Origin: Brachionus koreanus
Taxonomy: Eukaryota > Rotifera > Eurotatoria > Ploima > Brachionidae
Length of the DNA stretch: 15,681 bases
Assembly (NCBI GenBank): GCA_016987375.1
Contig: PJRA01000412.1
Coordinates: 272,985 to 288,665, forward strand
Direction of reading: 5' to 3'
Shown: one piece after another, positions 1 through 8,931 of the stretch
Layout: every line of letters begins with the position of its first letter
How positions within the stretch are numbered: the first letter of the stretch is position 1
Position numbers and translations under genes: made by a program
The notes under the pieces: generated by a model
What the model saw: only the letters and a program-made list of their open reading frames with translations
Databases searched by the model: none
What the model was told of the DNA's origin: nothing

Positions 1-2460
1 TTATGCGGCCTCATTAGTGAACTACTATTCCCAATATTTATGCACATAGAACAAGTTGTACCTGTTTTTTGAAATTTTTTCAAACCCCATCAAATTTTGA
101 CACTTGAACAACATTTGTTTGAATATTATTAAAATAAACTATTGTCGATGTCGAGGGCAATTAAAATGATAGTGCTTGAATGGAATGCCTATTAATTCCT
201 CATTTTTGTTCATAGATACAAATTTTAAACTTGTCTATTAAAATTAATTTCAAAGATAACACAAAAATAAACTAAACTAATACTTTTTTTTTATTATTAT
301 TCTAAATGATCATGATTTTAGTTCTAATTAAAACGAGCAAACAAATGCAATTAAAAATTAATCTCAATTTTGATAGTCTGTTTAATTTTAAGCGGGTTTC
401 TATTTTAAATTTTGCAATTAAAATTCGCTTTTAATTATTTGCAGATATCAAAATTTTTCATTTAGATTAAAGATAGAGAAAAAGTTTTGATTTTTGTTGA
501 TTTTTTTTCTTTTGCTAAATTGTTTGACAATTTTCTAGAAATAGCACTCTTGAACATATATTGAGATAAACTAAATTCAGATAGTCATTAGCTTTAAAGA
601 TAAAAATAAATACTCTTAAAATTTTAAAAACATTTTTTTTTTCACTTTCTAGAGAGATAAGATTAGCAATTGTTGTCGGATGTGACGCAACTTTATTAAA
701 AAATCAATTAAAACTCAAAGAGATTTGGTTCATTTTTTCTTGAGCGTTTTAATTAAAAATTTCACAAATAGAAAATTTCATTTTATCAAATCTTATTTTG
801 ATAAAGGTTTTTATTTCGATTTATTTTTTAAACTAAAAATTTATTACCATAAACGATAAAGATGTGTTGAAAAACATTTATTAACACCTAAAACTGCTTT
901 AAGAATTTTGAGCGCAAAATTAAGATAAAGTTTTGAGACCCAAAAACCAAAAACTATCTAGCATAAAATGTTTTCATTTCAAAATAAAATAAAATTCTAT
1001 AAGATTAAATGATCATGATATAAATTTACTGAACAAATGTTGATTAGTCATTATCAAAAAATGAATTCATTAAATTATTAAATCAATCAATATGCAAACA
1101 AATAAATTTTAATGGTCTTAAGGGAGGATAAATTTGTGCCAAAATTTGAAATGGCATTTTAAATTTTCCCAATACACTTTGGATTTAATTTTTAGAGTAC
1201 TGGACGTGCCTTATCTACATTAAAAATCAAGTATCAACTTACAACGAATGACTTAGAGCAAGTGGAGATTAGGAAAAATTGGAAAACTTTATCACTTTAA
1301 TATATTTAAAACACATGTGCATAATCAATCATATTGATTTTTAATTTTCTATTTGTTTTAATTTTAAATTTTTATCTCAGGTCAAAATCTGTGTTGTACA
1401 ATTTTATTTCTAATAAAAAAAAATAAACTTGTTCAAAAGAGTTAAAAATATTTTTTACTAAATAAATATCAAGAATCTTTATTTTGCCAGAAAACAAAGA
1501 TTACCGGGAAATAGAAATTTTGAAAACCTGATTATTCTAATCTAAAAATCTAAAAAGTAAAAAGAATTTTTTATAATAATATTTTGCTATATTTCAAAAA
1601 AATCGTTAACATGTAAAATTTTGCTCTATGGTGTCTAAATTTCGAATAAACACTTTGTTATGCAATTGCTAGCTATAAAATTGAAATATGAGGATAAGAA
1701 AAAAGAATACAAAAATCTTTTATATTTAAATTTCTGAATCTAAAATTTAATTTATTCCTGCTTTGTCAGTTTAGTTAAACTAAACTTGACCGTAGAATAT
1801 TAACTATTATTATTATGTTTTCTTTAAAAAATTAAGACTATTAATTATAAAAACTTTACACATAATCATGCCTTGGAAAGAAAGTTTCCTTTAATATTTA
1901 AATTTTCATATTTTTAGATTTTTACTGCAATATTTCCGAAAATTTTTAATTTTTATTTTGCTTACCAAGTTTGGGGAATTTTTTTCATTATTTTTTTTGG
2001 TTTAATTTAGAGCTTTATTTATTTTGTTTTACTTTAAAATTTTTTATTCTCAATTTGAATTTTATTACAAGATTTTAATTTATTTTTCTATATATAGATA
2101 AGCCTCATCGTCAGAACACGTTAAAGGTTTATAATAATAAAAAGTTATGTTATGATTTTGGAATATCCTCATTGAATATAAATTTTCAAATTAGGTTTAT
2201 CCAATTTATTTTTTAATCAATTAGTTGAATATGAATCTAGAATCTCTTTTAGTAGTCGGTTTCAAACACTTTAGATTCAATTAATAAAGAAATTGTGTCG
2301 CTCGCTGATTGCAATTACTAACCAGTTATATCTTATATCAGTTAAATTTTGGACTAAGTCTAATATATATTTAATTTCTTATGATTTTTTTAAAAAGATT
2401 TTTAAATTTTTAATAAAAAGAAAATAAAATTTACTATATATTTATTATATTTATTTAAAA
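1..2460. other. AT-rich intergenic DNA, no gene recognised
   Basis: No reading frame with coding character or recognisable family was found on either strand. The stretch is mostly A/T homopolymer runs and short imperfect inverted repeats. It contains a diverged relative of the 3757-3947 MITE (1904-1967, listed separately). It also has a 19-bp palindrome at 1768-1786, with 9-bp arms AGTTTAGTT and AACTAAACT around one central base. A short open stretch at about 1195-1299 follows a TTTTTAG but is only 34 codons long, which is unremarkable at this composition. Confidence 0.6.
1904..1967. repeat. Diverged partial relative of the 3757-3947 MITE
   Basis: The + strand here reads like the reverse complement of the right arm and centre of the 3757-3947 element. 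Shared blocks in order are TTTTCATATTTTTA, then GCAATATTT, then TTTTGCTTAC. The order and spacing of these blocks are kept, which is hard to get from AT-richness alone. The element's GGCAAAATG terminus is not recognisable upstream, so this is either an old truncated copy or a related family. An alignment would decide between these. Confidence 0.45.
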
Positions 2461-2467
2461 ATAATTT

Positions 2468-2530
2468 AGGCGAAGCCCTGGTCAGTTGGAATGGAGACTT
2501 AGTCCTTCCTTTCAGTCACATGATTAATTT
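2468..2530 (+). repeat. Dispersed repeat, copy 1 of 2 in the window
   Basis: This GC-richer block (starting AAGCCCTGGTCAGTTGG) matches 15570-15632 at about three quarters of positions by eye, with one small gap. The conserved core contains CTTCCTTT, CACATGA and TTAATT. The two copies lie 13 kb apart in the same orientation. The family is unknown; it could be a SINE, the 3' end of a LINE, or part of a DNA transposon. I see no coding potential and no clear terminal repeats or target-site duplication. Confidence 0.55.
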
Positions 2531-2723
2531 TTGAAGTTGCACAGTGTTGCAAATATATATGACTTTCAGGGTAAAATTTAAATATTGGAAAAAATTACTG
2601 ATTATGCTAAGTAGTTAATTTAATTTTTTTATAATGCTGATTCAGTTATGTATAAAGGTAATTTCACAACAACTATAAATAATATTAAAATTTTAAAAGC
2701 AACTTTTAAAATTTGATATGACT

Positions 2724-2807
2724 ACATCGGCTTAGTAGAGTGGTTTCATCGAAATTTGTACGAGAGGAATGTTTTGAAATCAACTAACTACTTACGCAAT
2801 CCGATGT
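2724..2807 (+). other. tRNA-like / Pol III-like hairpin, possible SINE head or tRNA relic
   Basis: A perfect 7-bp closing stem pairs ACATCGG (2724-2730) with CCGATGT (2801-2807) and is followed by a T run. Just inside the 5' arm is an A-box-like stretch starting CGGCTTAGTAG (2728). About 43 nt later lies a B-box-like GTTTTGAAATC (2771-2781), close to the internal promoter spacing of tRNA genes. However, the B box matches the consensus at only about 7 of 11 positions. It also sits 20 nt before the 3' stem arm, so this does not fold as a normal tRNA. A tRNA-derived SINE relic or chance are both possible. Confidence 0.25.
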
Positions 2808-3256
2808 TTTTATTTTTAAAAATAATTAAGATCTTTATTAAATACTTAATATTATTATTTAGCTTAAAAATTAAATTATTCAAATTCAAAATATTATTTT
2901 GCTAAATTAAATTTTCTAAAAATTTCAATTAATTTAATAAAAATTAATAAAATATTTCTAAATTGAAACAAATAAAAGAAATATTGACAAAGAAGCATGG
3001 TTTTACTTGCCAACATTTTTTTTCCAAAAAGAAAATGTTAATCAAGATATTTTTTTAAAGGTTTTTTAAAACATCTAGAAAAAAATCTAATAAAAGAAAT
3101 TTTAAAGCTTAACATCTTTCTAGTCTCTGAAATTTATATAACAAATTAAAATAATAAAATTAACTTTTTTTGAACAATTTTTAATATTTATTTTTATATA
3201 TAAAAATCACTTTTATTAGGAAATAGTTATAATTATATTAATAATAATAATGATAA
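2808..3256. other. AT-rich intergenic DNA
   Basis: This is almost entirely A/T runs with short inverted repeats. No reading frame, RNA gene or element boundary is supported. Confidence 0.5.
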
Positions 3257-3273
3257 TCTACAGCAGAATACCT

Positions 3274-3300
3274 GCGGAACGAGACTAGCTTTAGTTCCGC
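3274..3300. other. GC-rich hairpin
   Basis: A perfect 7-bp stem, GCGGAAC (3274-3280) with GTTCCGC (3294-3300), closes a 13-nt loop. It stands out because the flanking DNA is almost pure A/T, including ATAATAATAATGATAAT just upstream. There is no run of T immediately downstream. It may be a relic of a mobile element or of a small structured RNA; the sequence does not say which. Confidence 0.4.
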
Positions 3301-3370
3301 TATGATAGATGAAAAAAATATTATAATTAGTCCGTGTTAGTTATCTAGATCTATACATATACATAGTAGC

Positions 3371-3433
3371 GTTTCATTTATTTCATTTCATTTATTGTAT
3401 ATTTTTCATTTTTTGTTTCATTTATTTATTTCA
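3371..3433. repeat. Degenerate TTTCAT/TTTAT simple repeat
   Basis: Tandem runs of ATTTCATTT and TTTATTTA units fill about 60 bp. Low-complexity DNA with no other signal. Confidence 0.6.
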
Positions 3434-3748
3434 AGTTCAATTTTAATTTTACTTCTATTTTCTTCCTTTTGTTAAATTTAATTTAGAGTATCTGAAAGAC
3501 TCCTCGGTAGCTTACAATGCAATAATCAACATTAATTAAAACTAATAATAATAGTAATAAAAAAAATCGGCTTTTTAGTGATTAAAGGTAATAAAGTATT
3601 GCTCAGGTGGATAAACTGCATTTTAACTAGTTTAAGTCCATTCTCCAATAATGTATCAATTTTTTTAAAAAGTTCTTCTGAAAAAAATATTCATATTTTT
3701 TGCTAATAGCTTAATTCTGAATATAAATTATATTAGTAGTTCTTTCGC

Positions 3749-3756
3749 TTATAGTT
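3749..3756. repeat. Left target-site duplication of the fold-back MITE
   Basis: TTATAGTT is repeated exactly at 3948-3955, directly abutting the two outer ends of the inverted repeat. Because a C precedes the left copy and also ends the element, a 9-bp duplication (CTTATAGTT) cannot be excluded. Confidence 0.8.
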
Positions 3757-3947
3757 GGCAAAATGAAAATAATGTTACATTTTTACAGTTTCATATTTTT
3801 AGATTTTTTGTGCAATTTTTCAGAAAATTAAAAAACTTCTTGAAATTATTTTGTAAGCAAAAATATAATTAAAAAATTTTTTTAAATATTGCACAAAAAA
3901 TTTAAAAATATGAAAATGTAAAATTGTAAAATTATTTTCATTTTGCC
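3757..3947. mobile_element. 191-bp fold-back MITE
   Basis: This is a non-autonomous DNA transposon made almost wholly of one inverted repeat. The first 60 nt of the left arm (GGCAAAATGAAAATAAT...) and of the reverse-complemented right arm agree at 56 positions, with the match decaying towards a centre of roughly 50-60 nt. Termini are GGCAAAATGA and TCATTTTGCC. An exact 8-bp duplication, TTATAGTT, flanks both ends, so the element boundaries are intact. There is no coding capacity, so movement would need a transposase from elsewhere. An 8-bp duplication fits hAT-type elements and a 9-bp one would fit Mutator-type. The terminal bases do not match the usual hAT YAGNG start, so the superfamily is left open. 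Confidence 0.85.
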
Positions 3948-3955
3948 TTATAGTT
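3948..3955. repeat. Right target-site duplication of the fold-back MITE
   Basis: TTATAGTT is identical to 3749-3756 and directly abuts the TCATTTTGCC terminus. Confidence 0.8.
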
Positions 3956-4314
3956 GAGGCTCTCATAGAGACACCTACTTTAAGTTAGAAGATATGTTAA
4001 ATTTGTTATCTCTAACATAAACTTTTTTTTTAAATCAAAAATTTGTTTATGCTTTTTTATACATAAAAATTGAATAAAATGTTTGTTTTAAATTTATTTT
4101 TTTAAATTTTTTTTGGTCTTTAATTAAATAGAAAATCGTGTTTTATATTACTATTTATTTTACTTTAAAATTTCTTTCTTTAAAAAAATATCAGAAAAGA
4201 GAAAATTACATATTAATAATTGAAAAATTTAGCTTATATAATGAGAAAAAGAATACTCAGATTAAAAGAATCAAAAAAAAAAGAAAAAAAATAAGTTTCA
4301 AAAATAAAGCTTAG

Positions 4315-4322
4315 ACGATTAG
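4315..4322. repeat. Left target-site duplication of the hAT-like MITE
   Basis: ACGATTAG directly abuts the TAGTGATG terminus and is repeated exactly at 5013-5020. Confidence 0.85.
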
Positions 4323-5012
4323 TAGTGATGTTGGTTAACCAACGCTTGGTCGACCAAATTTGCCAACTTTGGCTAACCCAAATCAGGTTAGCCAATTTTT
4401 GGTCGACCGAGATTTGGTTAACTAATATTTGGTTCTTAATTTGGTCTCCCAAAAAAAATACTAAAAAAAGATAATTTTGCTTTTAAAAAAAAAAAGATTA
4501 GGATAATCTCTAAACATTCAGATGTCATTAATCGACTCGATATGTAAAATTCTTAACTCGCTAAACACTTATAAAAATATTACAATCATTTTTATTTTGA
4601 ATTCAAGATTAAAAACAATCCGAATATACATTTTTTTCATTTTATTAGGGCTTTAAAAAGATTCTTAATGTAAAAAATTTAATGTGGTTGTGTATATTCT
4701 GAAATTTAAATATTCAAATTTTTGGAAAAAAAAAGGATCTATGATATATGGTTTAGGATCGAACTCAATTAAAATCTTTATCAAAGATTAATGAAAGAAT
4801 TAATTTTGTTTTGTTTAAAAATTAAAGTCTTAAAATTTTATTTTAATTCTATATTAAAATTTTGATCTCAAAATTTAAAAAAAATTCAAAATTTGTTTAG
4901 ATAATTAATTTTAGGTCAAAATTTGATCGACTAAAACAGTCGACTTTGGTTTACCAAAAATTGGTTTACCTAAATTGGCTAACCAGCTAATCAAGCTTAA
5001 CCAACATCACTA
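4323..5012. mobile_element. 690-bp hAT-like non-autonomous element (MITE)
   Basis: The left end TAGTGATGTTGGTTAA is repeated perfectly, inverted, at the right end (4997-5012), giving a 16-bp terminal inverted repeat. Both ends are flanked by the exact 8-bp duplication ACGATTAG. An 8-bp duplication with a TAGNG-type terminus is the hallmark of the hAT superfamily. Each terminal 100-130 bp is dense in short motifs of TTGGYYRACC form: TTGGTTAACC, TTGGTCGACC, TTGGCTAACC and TTGGTTTACC. These include the 12-bp palindrome TTGGTCGACCAA and the pair TTGGCTAACC/GGTTAGCCAA with a 7-nt loop. hAT transposases bind clustered subterminal repeats, so these are plausible binding sites (inference). The interior is AT-rich and has no transposase frame. 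A minus-strand open frame over the left end is only the repeat array read as codons. Confidence 0.88.
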
Positions 5013-5020
5013 ACGATTAG
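5013..5020. repeat. Right target-site duplication of the hAT-like MITE
   Basis: ACGATTAG matches 4315-4322 exactly and directly abuts the ...CAACATCACTA terminus. Confidence 0.85.
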
Positions 5021-5880
5021 AATGAGGCAAAAATTTAACTTGATCTCTTTTAAAAATTTAACCAATGAATCAGGAAATAATTTAGATGGTAATGATAACA
5101 TTATTTTAAGTTATGAAAATCTTAATCAAATGCTGTAAGCAATAAATGCTTTTGCTCATTCGATTGTTGCTATTTATCGTGTTGTTTTTTTATAGATATG
5201 AATAAAAATATGTTAACAATTAATTTCAATTTTGTTTAAGAAAAAAACTAATTTTCCTGTTTTACTTCCCACAAAATTTTTTTATCTTAAATTGACCAAA
5301 ATTGATTACATCCTTGTTTATATGTTTGGCTCTATCGGTCATATGTTTTTATATGTTTTAAATTACTAAAATATTCCTAGAAGTCTGGCTAAAGCCACTA
5401 AGCCGTTCGAAGATGTCAAGAGGAACTTTTCCCTCTAAACAATATCTTAAGCAATAACAATAATAATAATAGTCTAATAAATTAAATAAAAACAAAATAT
5501 ATTATTGCATAAAATTTCAGTTGTTTTAATAAGAAGAAATTCAATTTTTTGTAAACTTTTGCATATTTATTTATTTTGATTACTAAAATTTTAATTTTCT
5601 AGTAAACCTGCATTTTCAAGCTTAAATCAAAATTTATTCAGCTCTAGTAGTACCAGAAGCTTTCTTTCATGTTTTCTTAAACAAACATATTTTCAAAAGA
5701 TGAAGTTAGGATTCATCCAAAATACTAATCATGGACGATAATTTTTTTTATTAAATTTGCAGTTTGTTATATTGTAGTGATAAATTTAAAACTTAACGAT
5801 AATTAATATTTTTTAATCTTTCGATAAAAAAATTAAAATAGATGAAATTTTGAAAAATAAATCTCATGTTGAGCTGAATA
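5021..5880. other. AT-rich intergenic DNA with two short GC-richer patches
   Basis: No gene is supported. A patch at 5383-5440 (GTCTGGCTAAAGCCACTAAG...) is GC-richer and opens a frame of about 20 codons ending at a stop. It could be a transposon fragment but matches nothing I can name. A patch at 5643-5700 resembles the left end of the 6658-6847 MITE and is listed separately. Confidence 0.45.
5643..5700 (+). repeat. Possible diverged copy of the 6658-6847 MITE left end
   Basis: CTAGTAGTACCAGAAGC followed by TTTCTTTCATGTTTTCTTAA lines up with CTAGAAGCACCAAGC and TTTTTTTCACGTTTTTTTAA of the MITE at 6660-6700, with a 2-nt gap. The order and spacing are preserved over about 55 nt. I could not find the matching right end downstream, so this would be a truncated copy. 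Confidence 0.3.
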
Positions 5881-5884
5881 GCTT

Positions 5885-6657
5885 ATATTTATGTCCTGTT
5901 TTAGATTCGGGTAAGTCCTGCTCCGTATTTTGCTGACAAGCCAAATTTTTAAATCAAGCTTTTTGAACTTTAATCAAGCTAATATTTTATTATTTTTTTA
6001 TTTACTTATAAACAATGGAATTAACACTGTTATAGTTTTAATTTTTTGATATTTAAAGGCAATTTTTTATTCAAATTCAATCTATAAATTGTTTTGTAGA
6101 ATTTGATTGTTTTGAAGAAAATAAAGAGCCATTCGGGTTTGTTAGAGCAATCAGCGGAGTACCACAAGGCTTTTAAAATTGTGAACACTTTAATTTTTAG
6201 TATTTATTAATGATCTTTCATATCATTTAATAATTAAATGTGAGGAAAGTACAAAAATAACTTTAAAGAGATACAGATTGTATTTTAGGGTGTTCGCTTA
6301 CTTGTTCCTTGGATTTAAACACTGAAAAATGTTGTGTAATAAATATTGGTTAAAAATCCCAGCTTTTATTCAAATATGATTCAAAGAAATTAACTAAAAC
6401 AACTGATGAAAAATATCTAAATATTTAACCATATTGAGAATGACTTGAAATGGGCAAACAGACCAAATCAATATATTGATCAACAAAGAATTCATCTAGA
6501 GTTTGTCATAATTTCATGCTTTCCATTTCTTGAGAAAGACACTTCAGTAATCGAGAAAGTACAAAAAAGAACGGCGAAGACATAATAAATGAAATGTTTA
6601 AAAAGAAGTGAAAAATTGCATGCAAGGATATCATTTCTCAACTAACCAAGTTGTTAA
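5885..6657 (+). pseudogene. Decayed non-LTR retrotransposon (LINE) reverse-transcriptase fragment
   Basis: Shifting frames spell fragments of a LINE reverse transcriptase in the right order. Around 6150-6173 the + strand reads I-S-G-V-P-Q-G, the conserved block before the palm. A frame change later FINDLSYH appears (about 6205-6230). Degenerate DTDCIL follows at about 6269-6287, where the YADD catalytic box is expected. HIENDLKWAN and then RIHLEF...LEKD...IEKVQKRTAK (about 6430-6580) match the thumb and C-terminal region of Jockey/CR1-like elements. A weaker piece, AKFLNQAF near 5940-5975, may be upstream RT. Stops, frameshifts and internal deletions are everywhere, so no product is possible. 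The clade is uncertain. The left limit is approximate. Confidence 0.72.
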
Positions 6658-6847
6658 CACTAGAAGCACCAAGCATTTTTTTCACGTTTTTTTAATTCAA
6701 AAATATTTTATAAAAAAACTATAATAATTTTATTAAGTAATATCATTTTTTAAAGAAAATTTCAAAATCTACATAAATAAAAAAAAATCAATTCAAAAGA
6801 TACGAGGATTTAAAAATTTTTCAAAAGAGTCTTTGGTGCTTCTAGTG
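6658..6847. mobile_element. 190-bp MITE inserted in the LINE fossil
   Basis: A 15-bp perfect terminal inverted repeat, CACTAGAAGCACCAA (6658-6672) with its complement at 6833-6847, bounds an AT-rich interior without coding capacity. The left end directly follows TTAA (6654-6657), which with a CNCTAGAA-type terminus is reminiscent of piggyBac-like elements. The right flank reads GAAT, not TTAA, so the duplication is either mutated or the assignment is wrong. Reverse-transcriptase C-terminal sequence lies to the left and possible further LINE sequence to the right, which suggests insertion into an older LINE copy. Confidence 0.7.
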
Positions 6848-6990
6848 GAATAGGCTTCCTCTGCACATTATTGATTTTGTATAAATAAAAAATTTCTAAA
6901 ATAATTTAGTTAAATGGCTCAGGAAACAGTCGAATGTACTGGCATCGCTTTGAAAAAGCTTTAACCGAAGGGTCTTAGTATTTATTTGCT
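6848..6990 (+). pseudogene. Possible 3' remnant of the same LINE
   Basis: One frame around 6900-6975 reads NNLVKWLRKQSNVLASL, a stop, then KSFNRRV. That resembles the end of LINE ORF2, typically a Trp-containing block followed by V-x-A-x-S-L-x-S-F-K-x-R. It sits just downstream of the MITE and in the same orientation as the reverse-transcriptase fragment. The similarity is short and rests on memory of the family pattern, so it is tentative. Confidence 0.3.
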
Positions 6991-8019
6991 ACTTCTAAAT
7001 ATACCTAAAAATAAAAAAACAATTAAATTTGAATCTAAATTTTTAAATAAAATAAATCTTAAAAATTAAAAATGCTAAAACTGTGAAAACGTTTAAGTTT
7101 AATTTTTAGAAATCAGTTTTTATGACTATGAAAATTGGCACTTTTTTATTCTTTTATGAATCTAAATTTAAAATATGAAATGTAAAACTTTAAACTTCAT
7201 TGAAGAATGAATTTTTGATGATTTAAGTATTGAATGGCTAATTAAAAAATATATACATTTTCTCAATTTAATTTTTATTTGACTAATTTGAAATATTCTT
7301 TATAGTTCTATTCAAATCGCATATGGTATCAATTTGCTTTTGATTTTATTTCAGTAATAATAAAATCAAATGCTAATAAAACGAAAATTACTAAATAGTT
7401 TTATCCTTTTAATATTTGCTGTTATTATGATGCTTGTTTAAAATTTGCATAAAATTCAAGTCTTCGATTTAGAAAAATGAGTCTAATTTTTAAAAAAAAT
7501 TAATTTCAAAAGTTCGAATTAAACCCATCTGCTTAGGGGCCCAAATGAAGCATTGCATTCAAAACAATAAATCAATTTCTTTAGCACTAAATTTAAAGTG
7601 CAAAATGGAAAAAAATCTAAATGAAGCAAAACAATAGAAAATTAAAGACTTTAATAATTAGTTTGATTATTAGCCATATAAAATTGGCTTATATTTGTTT
7701 TAAAAAAAAGGTTAATTAGATTCAGCTCAATTTAAAAGGTAAAAATGATAACAGTTGTTAAATTTCAACAATTTATTAGCAACTCGGACGATAAGCGCTT
7801 TAATACCCAATATCCATTAAATCAATTTGACATTAACTTCATTATCATCAAAAATAAACTCTAATATAAAATTCAGACATCATTTGAGTTGGAAATCTTC
7901 CAAAATTCTACTTAGACATATTTCTGTTTAAATCTTTAATTGAAAAAATAACTGCAAAGGCTTTAACAAAAAAAAAACTAGAAAGATTTTTGTACCAAAA
8001 CAAAAAAAAAAATTTTTTA
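6991..8019. other. AT-rich intergenic DNA upstream of the GATA gene
   Basis: No supported gene. A 39-codon open frame at 7745-7864 has no family resemblance, and frames of that length are expected by chance at this composition. A GC patch with the palindrome GGGCCC lies near 7536-7545. Confidence 0.5.
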
Positions 8020-8860
8020 CACTTTATCTATCTTTGATATCAAGTGATATCTTTATCTAAAAAAGATTACGATAAATTAGTAATTATAATTTATATATTT
8101 AAATCTTTTCTTAAATTTTATCATTATATGATTAGGATGATTACTATAAATATGGGCTTTTTTAGTTGAGCATTAGTTTCTCCCAAAAAGCGAAATGAGC
8201 TTGAATAGCTGGCTCATGTAAGCCTGTTCCATTCGAGCTGCTTATCTTCAACTAGCTAGCGCATCCTTCAAGGCACAAAAGTTATTCATGCAAAATCTGT
8301 TTCAAATTTTTCGTTTAAGATAACAACAATTTGAAAGATCATTTACAAAAATCCTAGCTGTTTAATTAGGGGATAACTATTCAATTTTTTCTTTTTTTAC
8401 ACTAAATATTTAATATCTGAAAATTTTATCTTATCTTTTATTCTATTCCTATCGTTAAATGATTAGATAAATCTAAAGATTAAAACTGTGATGGCGAAAA
8501 TAAAAGAAAACTGTTTGTGGCATTTTATTTATTTAAACAGAAAAAAAATAATTTTTTTTCTTTTTATAAAATCAAATTTTGTCCGATTTCAAAATTAATT
8601 TCAATTGTTTGGTAGTTTTTTTCTTTTGCTGTTGGTCCGATGATAAAAATCTAGTCCAGTGAGATCACATACACCTAGCTAGCTGTTAACTTATCGATAA
8701 TTTGAAATTTCCTAATCAAAAGTTAAAAAATTTTATTTTATTTTAAAGTTTTTTTTTCAACTAAAATTTTATCAATTTGATATTTATTGGCTCTTTTATC
8801 TTATCCAAAAGCGTTCAATGCTTAATTATTAATTTTTTTTTTTCATTCCTGATAAATTTT
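8020..8860. promoter_or_regulatory. Cluster of GATA-type binding sites upstream of the GATA gene
   Basis: WGATAR sites on either strand recur through this stretch. There are three within 35 bp at 8024-8058 (TTATCT, CTATCT, TTATCT), a tandem TTATCTTATCT near 8430, and further TGATAA, AGATAA and TTATCT sites up to about 8855. I count roughly eleven where base composition predicts about four. Because the nearest gene encodes a GATA factor and a TATA box follows at 8898, autoregulation is a reasonable inference. AT-rich DNA produces such sites easily, so the case is suggestive only. Confidence 0.35.
8155..8290. other. Unexplained GC-enriched island upstream of the promoter
   Basis: This block of about 135 bp has clearly more G+C than its surroundings and several AGCT-containing words (GAGCTTG, CGAGCTGC, CTAGCTAGC). 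No long open frame, RNA fold or terminal repeats are evident. It could be a conserved upstream regulatory element or an unrecognised repeat. It lies 0.6-0.75 kb upstream of the TATA box. Confidence 0.35.
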
Positions 8861-8897
8861 TAATGTTTAGATTAGAAATTTACATGGTCTTATTAGA

Positions 8898-8905
8898 TAT
8901 AAATA
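8898..8905 (+). promoter_or_regulatory. TATA box of the putative first exon
   Basis: TATAAATA followed by G matches the TATAWAWR consensus exactly. About 34 nt downstream lies TCAACA (8930-8935), an initiator-like pyrimidine-C-A start. The exon-like GC-enriched block begins about 90 nt after the TATA box. Such boxes are not rare in AT-rich DNA, so the weight comes from the arrangement of TATA, start-like site, ATG in good context and consensus donor. Confidence 0.5.
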
Positions 8906-8931
8906 GCAAGAGCTACAAATGTACCCGAGTC

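Noticed and set aside
1195..1299. 34-codon open frame after a TTTTTAG acceptor-like site
   Set aside because: No ATG, no donor at its end, and no recognisable family. Length is within chance expectation.
4234..4452. 72-codon minus-strand open frame
   Set aside because: It overlaps the left end of the hAT-like MITE. The apparent peptide repeats are the TTGGYYRACC DNA motif array read as codons.
7745..7864. 39-codon + strand open frame starting MITVVKFQQF
   Set aside because: At this base composition several frames of this length are expected in a 15-kb window. No splice signals, promoter or family resemblance support it.
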